Source: Streptomyces pinistramenti (lineage in GTDB: Bacteria > Actinomycetota > Actinomycetes > Streptomycetales > Streptomycetaceae). From it: a stretch of DNA of 64,000 nucleotides. This document shows, one piece after another, positions 1-7,277 of this stretch. The notes beneath the pieces were generated by a model. It did not search any database and was not told the origin of the DNA. It saw only the letters and a program-made list of their open reading frames with translations. Location: positions 1 to 64,000 of the forward strand of contig NZ_JAJCXB010000007.1 in assembly GCF_020564935.1 (NCBI RefSeq). Reading direction: 5' to 3'. Numbering within the stretch: position 1 is the stretch's first letter; each line of letters starts with the position of its first letter. A program made the position numbers and the translations under genes.

Positions 1-719
1 ACCCCACCCCCGCCCAGCCGACCACCGACGCCCTGCCCTACGGCACCCCCGACACCCCCCGCCTCGCCGTACGCGGCGAAGCGCGCCTGGAGGTCGACCC
101 CGAAATCGCCCGCATCACGGTCACCGTCAGCGCCCGCGGCACCGACCGCCCCTCCGCCCTCAACGACCTCACCCGCCGCAACGAGCAGGCCCTCGCCCTC
201 ATCAAGAGCTACGGCGACGCCATCGAAAAACTCGAAACCGGCTCCTTCAGCCTCACCCCCCAACTCTCCGACAAGGGCCGCCACGAACGCATCCGCGCCT
301 ACCACGGACGCGTCACCCTCACCGCCACCCTCAACGACTTCACCACCCTCGGCGAACTCACCACCCGCCTCGCCGACCTCGACCTCACCCGCGTCGACGG
401 CCCCTGGTGGAACCTGCGCCCCGACTCGCCCGCCCACCGCGACGCCCGCACCCACGCCGTACGGGAAGCCGTCCAACGCGCCCGCGAATACGCCGAAGCG
501 CTCGGCGCCCGCCTCGACGCCCTCGTCGAACTCGCCGACATCGGCGCCGAGAACACCCCGCCGATGCCCGCAGCCCCGGGCGCCCGACGCTCCTTCGGCG
601 GCTACGCCGGAGGCCCACCGCCCCAGGCCGACACGCCCGCGCTCGACCTCGAACCCCAGCGCCAGACCGTCTACGCCCACGTCAACGCGCGCTTCACCAT
701 GACCCGCCCCGCACTCTGA
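1..719 (+). CDS. SIMPL-domain (DUF541) protein, 5' truncated by window
   Basis: The frame beginning at base 3 is open to a TGA at 717-719 and has no start inside the window, so the N-terminus lies upstream. About 238 residues are visible. They read as a SIMPL/DUF541 domain: an early strand segment (RLAVRGEARLEVDPEIARI), alternating helices and strands, and a closing strand (RQTVYAHVNARFTM). SIMPL-domain proteins are mostly uncharacterised and often periplasmic or extracytoplasmic in other bacteria. No signal peptide can be judged because the start is missing. The gene reads toward pyk, separated by 143 bp that carry the pyk promoter. Confidence 0.8.
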   Translation, partial: PTPAQPTTDALPYGTPDTPRLAVRGEARLEVDPEIARITVTVSARGTDRPSALNDLTRRNEQALALIKSYGDAIEKLETGSFSLTPQLSDKGRHERIRAYHGRVTLTATLNDFTTLGELTTRLADLDLTRVDGPWWNLRPDSPAHRDARTHAVREAVQRAREYAEALGARLDALVELADIGAENTPPMPAAPGARRSFGGYAGGPPPQADTPALDLEPQRQTVYAHVNARFTMTRPAL

Positions 720-833
720 GCCCCGCCCGCACCCCCGGAATTCCGCTCATCGGAGCGCCACCGCGCGCATTCCAATACTTGTCAACAGCCTTTCACCGAG
801 AGGACGTTGGGCAGTCACTTCCACACAGTTCTC

Positions 834-862
834 TACCCATGGGTAAGTCATAGGGTCGAACC
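834..862 (+). promoter_or_regulatory. pyk promoter: -10 TAGGGT and 12-bp palindrome; probable leaderless start
   Basis: TAGGGT at 851-856 fits the actinobacterial -10 consensus TANNNT and lies 6 nt before the pyk ATG, with no Shine-Dalgarno between them. Transcription should therefore begin at or next to the start codon. Immediately upstream is a perfect palindrome, TACCCATGGGTA (834-845), inside the promoter spacer, a position where a bound repressor would block RNA polymerase. No clear -35 box is visible. Confidence 0.5.
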
Positions 863-2299
863 ATGCGCCGAGCAAAGATCGTCTGCACACTAGGACCCGC
901 CACCGACACGTACGAGCAGATCAAAGCCCTCGTCGATGCCGGAATGGACATCGCACGCTTCAACCTCAGCCACGGCACCTACGCCGACCACGAGGCGCGC
1001 TTCGACCGGGTCCGCACCGCATCCGAAGAAACCCACCGCAGCGTCGGCATCCTCGCCGACCTTCAAGGCCCGAAGATCCGACTGGGCCGATTCCGCGAAG
1101 GGCCCGTACTTCTCGAACGCGGCGATGAGTTCACCATCACCGTCGAGCCCGCCGTCGAAGGCGACCGCCAACTCTGCGGTACCACCTATGAGGGCCTCGC
1201 CGCCGACGTCACCACCGGCGAACGCATCCTCGTCGACGACGGCAAGGTCACCCTGGAAGTCACCGGCATCGACGGACCCCGCGTCCGCACCCTGGTGATC
1301 GAAGGCGGCATGGTCTCCGACCACAAGGGACTCAACCTCCCCGGCGTCGCCGTCTCCGTCCCCGCCCTCTCCGAGAAGGACCAGGACGACCTCCGCTGGG
1401 CCCTGCGCACCGGCGCCGACATCATCGCCCTCTCCTTCGTCCGCAGCGGCCGCGACATCGAAGACGTCCACCGCATCATGCGCGAAGAGGGCCGCTTCCT
1501 CCCTGTCATCGCCAAGGTCGAAAAGCCGCAGGCCGTCGACAACATCGACGACATCGTCGCCTCCTTCGACGGCATCATGGTCGCGCGCGGCGACCTCGGC
1601 GTCGAAATGCCCCTGGAAACCGTGCCGATCGTCCAGAAGCGCGCCGTCAAGCTCGCCAAGCGCAACGCCAAGCCGGTCATCGTCGCCACCCAGATGCTCG
1701 ACTCGATGATCGACAACTCCCGGCCCACCCGCGCGGAGGCGTCCGACGTCGCCAACGCCGTCATCGACGGCACCGACGCGGTGATGCTCTCCGGCGAGAC
1801 CAGCGTCGGCAAATACCCCACCGAAACCGTCCGCACCATGAGCCGCATCGTCGAGGCCGCCGAGGAGGACATCCTCGCCAAGGGCCTCCCGCCGCTCACC
1901 GACCGCAGCAAGCCCCGCACCCAAGGCGGCGCCGTCGCCCGCGCGGCCGCCGAGATGGGCGACTTCCTCGGCGCCAAGTTCCTCGTCGCCTTCACTCAGT
2001 CCGGCGACACCGTCCGCCGCCTCTCCCGCTACCGCTCACCCATTCCCCTCCTCGCCTTCACCCCCGACACGGCCACCCGCTCCCAGCTCAACCTCACCTG
2101 GGGCGTGGAGACCTTCCTCGGACCGACCGTCAACTCCACCGACGAGATGGTCGCCCAGGTCGACGAGCAACTCCTCAAGATCGGCCGCTGCGAGAAGGGC
2201 GACGTCGTGATCATCACCGCCGGCTCCCCACCCGGCGTCGCCGGCTCCACCAACCTCGTACGCGTCCACCGCATCGGCGAGGACGATTCCCCGAAGTAG
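863..2299 (+). CDS. pyk: Pyruvate kinase
   Basis: 478 residues, the normal length for bacterial pyruvate kinase, which makes pyruvate and ATP from phosphoenolpyruvate and ADP at the end of glycolysis. The N-terminus (RRAKIVCTLGPA), the substrate-site segment RFNLSHG (about 32-38), AKVEKPQA with the catalytic lysine, and the metal-site signature MVARGDLGVEMP are all present. The C-terminal allosteric domain follows from about residue 350. The ATG at 863 is supported by a -10 box six bases upstream; there is no Shine-Dalgarno. Streptomycetes usually carry two pyk genes, and the neighbourhood matches the copy called pyk2 in S. coelicolor, as I remember it. Confidence 0.97.
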   Translation: MRRAKIVCTLGPATDTYEQIKALVDAGMDIARFNLSHGTYADHEARFDRVRTASEETHRSVGILADLQGPKIRLGRFREGPVLLERGDEFTITVEPAVEGDRQLCGTTYEGLAADVTTGERILVDDGKVTLEVTGIDGPRVRTLVIEGGMVSDHKGLNLPGVAVSVPALSEKDQDDLRWALRTGADIIALSFVRSGRDIEDVHRIMREEGRFLPVIAKVEKPQAVDNIDDIVASFDGIMVARGDLGVEMPLETVPIVQKRAVKLAKRNAKPVIVATQMLDSMIDNSRPTRAEASDVANAVIDGTDAVMLSGETSVGKYPTETVRTMSRIVEAAEEDILAKGLPPLTDRSKPRTQGGAVARAAAEMGDFLGAKFLVAFTQSGDTVRRLSRYRSPIPLLAFTPDTATRSQLNLTWGVETFLGPTVNSTDEMVAQVDEQLLKIGRCEKGDVVIITAGSPPGVAGSTNLVRVHRIGEDDSPK

Positions 2300-2350
2300 C
2301 CCCACCCCCGCACACGTTGATGCCGGGCCGAGGTCCTGACTGCGCCCCTG

Positions 2351-3139
2351 TCAGTACTTCGGCCCTATGTGCGCGTCCATGAGCACGACGGAGGCTTTGC
2401 GGGCTACGGAGATGCTGAACGGGTCGCTCCCGCGGGCGAGGACGGTCCATTCCACGCCGACTTTCGTGAGGGTGTCCGAGAACAGCCGACGAATATCGTC
2501 GGACTTGTTGGCGAAGAAGTACCGCGGATATTCATAGCGTTTGCGTTCGCCGCCCACGAACCGTGTTGTCCAGTTGATGATCCGGCAGCCGTCCGAGTGG
2601 ATCAGTCCACGGACGAACTCCCATGGATGTGCATCCACGATCCGCTGTTGCCAGGGTTCGAGAACGATCGGACGCTCGTGTTTCTTTCCCTCGCCGTGCT
2701 GAGGAAACATGCACCACAAGTGCTTGGAGTAGATTTTCACGTAGTGGCAGCCGGTCCTGCGGACCCGGCACACGGAGTTGTCGGGGAAGACCGCGCGCAT
2801 CGTTGCTTCGCAGGCGTCCATGAGGCCCGGCCAGTCGTCACCACACGCGATCACGAGGCTCGGTACGCGGTGCGCCGAGCACTGGATGATGTGGCCGTCA
2901 CCGAGGTAGAGGGCCAAGAGGTAGGCGTACGCCGCGTCGTCGAGCTCGCGACCGTCGCATCGCGGGCACCTCGGGGCGTGAGTGCCGGGACACTCTCCGC
3001 GCTCGGCGCGGTCCATGTGCCGCCAGTAGCCAATGGTGCCGATGGGCACGCCCAGTGCGCGGGCGACGTCGGCGTTCCTCGCACCTGTGCGAAGTTGGGC
3101 GACCGCCCGATGCCGTAAGTCTGTGCCGTGAAGGTTCAT
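2351..3139 (-). CDS. LAGLIDADG-type endonuclease-like protein with N-terminal HTH
   Basis: 262 residues. The N-terminal 45 residues look like a helix-turn-helix (ARNADVARALGVPIGTIGYWR, about 20-40), followed by a CPRCDG knuckle (58-63). Two copies of a LAGLIDADG-like motif follow: LLALYLGDG (74-82) and FVRGLIHSDG (175-184), spaced as in single-chain homing endonucleases. In each the terminal acidic residue that would hold the catalytic metal is kept. The gene lies 84 bp downstream of tRNA-Leu on the same strand and converges with pyk. Two adjacent 60-base lines (2461-2580) count to about 54% GC, well below the neighbours, suggesting transfer. It could be an active endonuclease, or a domesticated DNA-binding protein like WhiA, which has the same fold. 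No intein or group I intron surrounds it. Confidence 0.75.
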   Translation of the reverse strand: MNLHGTDLRHRAVAQLRTGARNADVARALGVPIGTIGYWRHMDRAERGECPGTHAPRCPRCDGRELDDAAYAYLLALYLGDGHIIQCSAHRVPSLVIACGDDWPGLMDACEATMRAVFPDNSVCRVRRTGCHYVKIYSKHLWCMFPQHGEGKKHERPIVLEPWQQRIVDAHPWEFVRGLIHSDGCRIINWTTRFVGGERKRYEYPRYFFANKSDDIRRLFSDTLTKVGVEWTVLARGSDPFSISVARKASVVLMDAHIGPKY

Positions 3140-3223
3140 TGCTTCACTGTGCGTGACGAAACACGGGCGTGGAGCGAAACCGCGTGCGGTTCACGGGATC
3201 GTGCAATTCCGCTTGTTTTCAGA

Positions 3224-3306
3224 GGTGCCCGGTGTGGGATTCGAACCCACATGCCCGAAGGCACGGCTGTTTGAGAGCCGCGTGTCTGACCAGTTCCACC
3301 AACCGG
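3224..3306 (-). tRNA. tRNA-Leu (anticodon CAA)
   Basis: The minus strand folds as a type II tRNA of 83 nt. The acceptor stem is GCCCGGT/ACCGGGC with discriminator A. The anticodon stem is CGGCT/AGCCG around the loop CTCAAAC, anticodon CAA, reading UUG. The long variable arm (GTGCCTTCGGGCAT) is typical of leucine, and the T loop is GGTTCGAATCC. CCA is not encoded. The next gene on the same strand is the HTH/LAGLIDADG gene. Confidence 0.97.
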
Positions 3307-3396
3307 GCCGGTTGCGAGAGACACCCTACCGTGTGCATCACGATGACTGCCTCTAGGTAGGCTGCAAGGGCACCACCTGCCTGAACAAGGAGTCCC

Positions 3397-4047
3397 GTGA
3401 GCGCCCCCGAGCCCGAGCAGCCCGCCGCCGATGACGATCAGTCGCATGTCCCGCCGCTGACCACGCGCGTCGTGATCGCCGAGGACGAGGCTCTCATCCG
3501 TCTCGACCTCAAAGAGATGCTGGAGGAGGAGGGCTACACCGTCGTCGGTGAGGCCGGGGACGGCCAGAAAGCCGTCGAGCTGGCCCGCGAGCACCGTCCC
3601 GATCTGGTGATCCTCGATGTGAAGATGCCGATCCTCGACGGCATCTCGGCGGCCGAGAAGATCGCCGAGGAGAGCATCGCGCCGGTGCTGATGCTGACCG
3701 CGTTCTCGCAGCGTGAGCTGGTCGAGCGGGCGCGGGACGCGGGCGCGATGGCGTACCTCGTGAAGCCGTTCTCGAAGAGCGACGTGGTTCCCGCGATCGA
3801 GATGGCCGTCAGCCGGTTCACCGAGCTGAAGACGCTGGAGAAGGAGGTCGCCGACCTCTCCCAGCGTCTGGAGACGCGCAAGCTGGTGGACCGCGCGAAG
3901 AGCATTCTGCAGACCCAGTACGGCCTCACCGAGCCGGCCGCCTTCCGGTGGATCCAGAAGACGTCGATGGACCGCAGGCTGTCGATGCAACAGGTCGCCG
4001 AGGCGGTCATCGAGGACGCCGCGGAGAAGAAGCAGAAGGACCTGTAG
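3397..4047 (+). CDS. Two-component response regulator with ANTAR RNA-binding output (PdtaR-like)
   Basis: 216 residues. An N-terminal tail of about 23 residues precedes a receiver domain with the acidic pair E29-D30, phospho-acceptor D74 (LVILDVKMP), T101 and K123 (LVKPF). A linker helix leads to an ANTAR domain (about 150-205, with the signature around AKSILQTQYGLTEPAAFRWI). ANTAR regulators bind paired RNA hairpins and cause antitermination. The close relative in mycobacteria is PdtaR (Rv1626), partner of the kinase PdtaS. No kinase gene is adjacent, as is usual for this family. GTG at 3397 is chosen because AAGGAG lies 5 nt upstream. A strong hairpin terminator follows at 4093-4129. Confidence 0.92.
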   Translation: MSAPEPEQPAADDDQSHVPPLTTRVVIAEDEALIRLDLKEMLEEEGYTVVGEAGDGQKAVELAREHRPDLVILDVKMPILDGISAAEKIAEESIAPVLMLTAFSQRELVERARDAGAMAYLVKPFSKSDVVPAIEMAVSRFTELKTLEKEVADLSQRLETRKLVDRAKSILQTQYGLTEPAAFRWIQKTSMDRRLSMQQVAEAVIEDAAEKKQKDL

Positions 4048-4092
4048 AAGGACCTGTGCGCGGCGGGCGAATGCAGCGTTGCGTGCCGCTCC

Positions 4093-4129
4093 GAGTGGCC
4101 CCGTACCGGTGACCGGTGCGGGGCCACTC
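4093..4129 (+). terminator. Hairpin terminator between convergent genes
   Basis: Perfect 11-bp stem GAGTGGCCCCG / CGGGGCCACTC around a 15-nt GC-rich loop that can itself pair (ACCGGT..CCGGT). There is no T tract, as usual in Streptomyces. It lies between the ANTAR regulator and the converging thioesterase gene, so it may serve both. Confidence 0.75.
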
Positions 4130-4150
4130 GCGTGCGGGCCCCGGGGCGGT

Positions 4151-4624
4151 TCAGCTGCGGTGGGTGTCGGGGTCCGCGTCGCGGAGCATGCAGGTGAGCC
4201 GGGCGGTGCAGACCCGCTTGTGCTGCTCGTCGCTGATGGCGATCTCGTAGGTGGCGGTGGAGCGGCCACGGTGGACGGGGGTGGCGATGCCGGTAACCAG
4301 GCCGGAGCGGGCGCCGCGGTGGTGGGTGCAGTTGAGGTCGACGCCGACGGCGAGTTTGCCGGGGCCGCCGTGCAGCATGGCGCCGACCGAGCCGAGGGTT
4401 TCGGCGAGGACCGCGGAGGCGCCGCCGTGCAGCAACCCGTAGGGCTGGGTGTTGCCTTCGACGGGCATGGTGCCGACGACGCGGTCGGGGGCGGCTTCCA
4501 GGACCTGCACGCTCATCCGTCGGCCGAGGTGTCCGGCGGAGAAGAGTGCGGGCAGGTCGTGGCCGAGGCCGGCCCACCGGTCGAGGATTTCCTGCGGAAA
4601 CGTGGTGCTGTGCTGCTCACCCAT
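4151..4624 (-). CDS. PaaI-family hotdog thioesterase
   Basis: 157 residues from the ATG at 4624, which has GGAG nine bases upstream; a longer in-frame version to 4693 adds 23 unlikely residues. The hotdog-fold signature is present: YGLLHGGASAVLAET with the HGG turn and the acidic residue of the central helix, then a strand region GVDLNCTHHRG typical of the 4HBT/PaaI family. These enzymes hydrolyse acyl-CoA thioesters. The substrate here is unknown. Its 3' end faces the ANTAR regulator across a shared hairpin. Confidence 0.85.
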   Translation of the reverse strand: MGEQHSTTFPQEILDRWAGLGHDLPALFSAGHLGRRMSVQVLEAAPDRVVGTMPVEGNTQPYGLLHGGASAVLAETLGSVGAMLHGGPGKLAVGVDLNCTHHRGARSGLVTGIATPVHRGRSTATYEIAISDEQHKRVCTARLTCMLRDADPDTHRS

Positions 4625-4738
4625 GGCGTTCGGCTCCGTTCGCTCGCCTGATCGTCGTCGATCCGTTCCTGTTCCTATCAGGCCACTGAGCAAGCGCTCA
4701 GCACGGGGTCGTGGTTTCCGTGCGGCACGGCCGCCGGA

Positions 4739-7024
4739 TCAGCTCTCCTGCGGTTGTTCCAGGCGGATCACCACGGACTTGGACGCGGGGGTGTTGCTGG
4801 TGTCGGCGGTGTGGTCGAGCGGGATGAGCACATTCGTCTCGGGGTAGTAGGCAGCGGCGCAGCCGCGGGCGGTGGGGTAGTGCACGATGCGGAAGCCGGG
4901 TGCGCGCCGTTCGCTGCCGTCCGTCCATTCGCTGACGATGTCGGTGTACTCGCCGTCGGCGAAGCCCAGTTCGCGGGCGTCGTCGGGGTGGACGAGGATG
5001 ACGCGGCGGCCGTTTTTGATGCCGCGGTAGCGGTCGTCGAGGCCGTAGATGGTGGTGTTGTACTGGTCGTGCGAGCGGAGTGTCTGGAGCAGCAGGCGGC
5101 CTTCGGGGGCTGTCGGGTACTCCACGGGTGCCGAGGTGAAGTTGGCCTTGCCGGTGGCGGTCGGGAAGCGGCGGTCGTCCCGGGGGCCGTGCGGCAGGGC
5201 GAAGCCTCCGGGGCGGGCGACCTTGGTGTTGAAGTCCTCGAAGCCGGGGATGACGTGTCCGATGCGGTCGCGGATCGTCGCGTAGTCCTTCTCGAACGTG
5301 GCCCAGGGGGTGCGGCTGGTGTCGCCGAGGACGCGGCGGGCCATGCGGGCGACGATGGCGGTCTCGGACAGCAGGTGGGGGCTGGCGGGTTCCAGGCGGC
5401 CGCGGGATGCGTGGACCATGCCCATGGAGTCCTCGACGGTCACGAACTGTTCGCCGCTGTCCTGGAGGTCGCGTTCGGTGCGGCCGAGGGTCGGCAGGAT
5501 GAGGGCGCGGGCGCCGGTGATGGTGTGGGAGCGGTTGAGCTTGGTGGAGACGTGGACGGTGAGGCGGGCGCGGCGTACCGCGGCTTCGGTGACGTCTGTG
5601 TCGGGGGTGGCGGAGACGAAGTTGCCGCCCATGGCGAAGAAGACCTTGGCCTGTCCGTCGCGCAGTGCGCGGATGGCGCGGACGACGTCGAAGCCGTGCT
5701 CCCGGGGCGGTGCGAAGCCGAACTCCTTTTCCAGGGCGTCGAGGAAAGCGTCGTTGGGGCGTTCGAAGATGCCCATGGTGCGGTCGCCCTGGACGTTGCT
5801 GTGGCCGCGTACGGGGCAGACGCCGGCGCCGGGGCGGCCGATGTTGCCGCGGAGCAGGAGGAAGTTGACGATTTCGCGGATGGTGGGGACGGAGTGCTTG
5901 TGCTGTGTCAGGCCCATCGCCCAGCAGACGATGGTGCGCCGCGAGTCGAGGATCATGCCGAGGGCGTTCTCGATCTCCTCGCGGGTCAGGCCGGTGGCGC
6001 GGAGCGTCTCGGTCCAGTCGTCGTCGGCGCGGGCGGCCTCGGCGAACGCCTCGTAGCCGTGGGTGTGTTCGCGGATGAAGTCCTCGTCGACGGCGCCTTC
6101 GGCTTCCAGGATGCGGCGGTTGAGGGCGCGGAAGAGTGCCTGGTCGCCGCCTAGGCGTACCTGGAGGAAGAGGTCGGTGAGGGCGGTTCCGCCGCCGGCC
6201 AGGCCGCGTGGGGTCTGGGGGTTCTTGAAGCGTTCCAGGCCGGCTTCGGGCAGCGGGTTGATCGAGATGATCTTGGCGCCGCCGGCCTTGGCTTTCTCCA
6301 GCGCGGTGAGCATCCGGGGATGGTTGGTGCCCGGGTTCTGCCCGGCGACGATGATGAGGTCGGCCTTGTAGAGGTCCTCCAGCAGGACGCTGCCCTTGCC
6401 GATGCCGATGGTTTCGGTGAGTGCGGAGCCCGACGACTCGTGGCACATGTTGGAGCAGTCGGGGAGGTTGTTGGTGCCGTATTCCCGGGCGAACAGCTGG
6501 AAGAGGAAGGCCGCTTCGTTGCTGGTCCTGCCGGAGGTGTAGAAGACCGCCTCGTCGGGGGAGTCGAGGCAGGTCAGTTCCTCGCCCAGGATGTCGAAGG
6601 CGCGCTCCCAGGGGACGGGGACGTAGTGGTCGGCGCCTTCGGCGAGGTACATGGGCTGGGTGAGGCGGCCCTGCTGGCCGAGCCAGTAGCCGCTGCGCCC
6701 GGCGAGGTCGGCGACGGAGTGGGCGGTGAAGAATTCCGGTGTGACGCGGCGCAGGGTGGCTTCTTCGGCGACGGCTTTGGCGCCGTTCTCGCAGAATTCG
6801 GCGGTGTGCCGCTGGTCGCCTTCGGGCCAGGCGCAGCCGGGGCAGTCGAAGCCGTTCTTCTGGTTGACGCGCAGCAGGGTGAGGGCAGTGCGGCGGACGC
6901 CCATCTGCTTCTGGGAGATGCGCAGGGCGTGGGTGATGGCCGGCAGGCCGACGGCGGAATGCTGGGGCTCGCCGACCTCGGGTGCGTCCTGGACGGGGTC
7001 GGTTGCGGGCGGCTTGCCTGCCAT
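4739..7024 (-). CDS. FdhF/YdeP-family molybdopterin oxidoreductase
   Basis: 761 residues. This is the alpha-subunit-like family related to E. coli YdeP and formate dehydrogenase H (bis-MGD molybdopterin enzymes). Visible family features are the N-terminal cysteine segment FDCPGCAWPEGDQRH, the FYTSGRTSNEAAFLFQLFAR region, NMCHESSG, NPGTNHPRM, GLTQHKHSV, RGNIGRPGAGVCPVRGHSN and a C-terminal molydopterin-dinucleotide-binding region (GYDDRYRG-type, VLVHPDDARELGF). The physiological substrate of this family is not firmly known; YdeP is linked to acid resistance. The start at 7024 is supported by AGGGAG upstream; the longer frame to 7372 overlaps the polA promoter and is rejected. It is transcribed divergently from polA. 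Confidence 0.9.
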   Translation of the reverse strand: MAGKPPATDPVQDAPEVGEPQHSAVGLPAITHALRISQKQMGVRRTALTLLRVNQKNGFDCPGCAWPEGDQRHTAEFCENGAKAVAEEATLRRVTPEFFTAHSVADLAGRSGYWLGQQGRLTQPMYLAEGADHYVPVPWERAFDILGEELTCLDSPDEAVFYTSGRTSNEAAFLFQLFAREYGTNNLPDCSNMCHESSGSALTETIGIGKGSVLLEDLYKADLIIVAGQNPGTNHPRMLTALEKAKAGGAKIISINPLPEAGLERFKNPQTPRGLAGGGTALTDLFLQVRLGGDQALFRALNRRILEAEGAVDEDFIREHTHGYEAFAEAARADDDWTETLRATGLTREEIENALGMILDSRRTIVCWAMGLTQHKHSVPTIREIVNFLLLRGNIGRPGAGVCPVRGHSNVQGDRTMGIFERPNDAFLDALEKEFGFAPPREHGFDVVRAIRALRDGQAKVFFAMGGNFVSATPDTDVTEAAVRRARLTVHVSTKLNRSHTITGARALILPTLGRTERDLQDSGEQFVTVEDSMGMVHASRGRLEPASPHLLSETAIVARMARRVLGDTSRTPWATFEKDYATIRDRIGHVIPGFEDFNTKVARPGGFALPHGPRDDRRFPTATGKANFTSAPVEYPTAPEGRLLLQTLRSHDQYNTTIYGLDDRYRGIKNGRRVILVHPDDARELGFADGEYTDIVSEWTDGSERRAPGFRIVHYPTARGCAAAYYPETNVLIPLDHTADTSNTPASKSVVIRLEQPQES

Positions 7025-7247
7025 CGCGTTCTCCCTTGAGCCGGGTGCCGGGCCGTCTCGCGACTGGGCGGGCGGGACGGGGTGTTGTGATGCACAGGTG
7101 ATCCTGTCACGGAGCGGCCGGACGGTGCAGGGGCGCGGGGGAGCCTGTGGATAACTGCGGTGACGGACCTGTCCGCGGCGGCCACGGACGGTGATTGCGG
7201 TGTCGCGGGCGACGGTCGGGGTGCGGGGACGGCCGTCGCGGCGGGGA
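7025..7247. other. Intergenic spacer between fdhF-like gene and polA
   Basis: The divergent promoters of the oxidoreductase and polA must lie here. Apart from the polA DNA-damage promoter annotated separately and the Shine-Dalgarno of the oxidoreductase, I see no further gene or repeat. Confidence 0.4.
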
Positions 7248-7270
7248 TTGTCAGTGGGGCGTGGCAGGAT
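7248..7270 (+). promoter_or_regulatory. RecA-NDp/PafBC-type DNA-damage promoter of polA
   Basis: TTGTCAGTG (7248-7256), 8 nt, then CAGGAT (7265-7270), one mismatch from TANNNT. The hexamer ends 7 nt before the GTG at 7278, predicting a leaderless transcript. The motif matches the RecA-independent damage promoter described in mycobacteria and the related ClpR/RecA-NDp motif of streptomycetes. Confidence 0.7.
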
Positions 7271-7277
7271 CGGGGGC

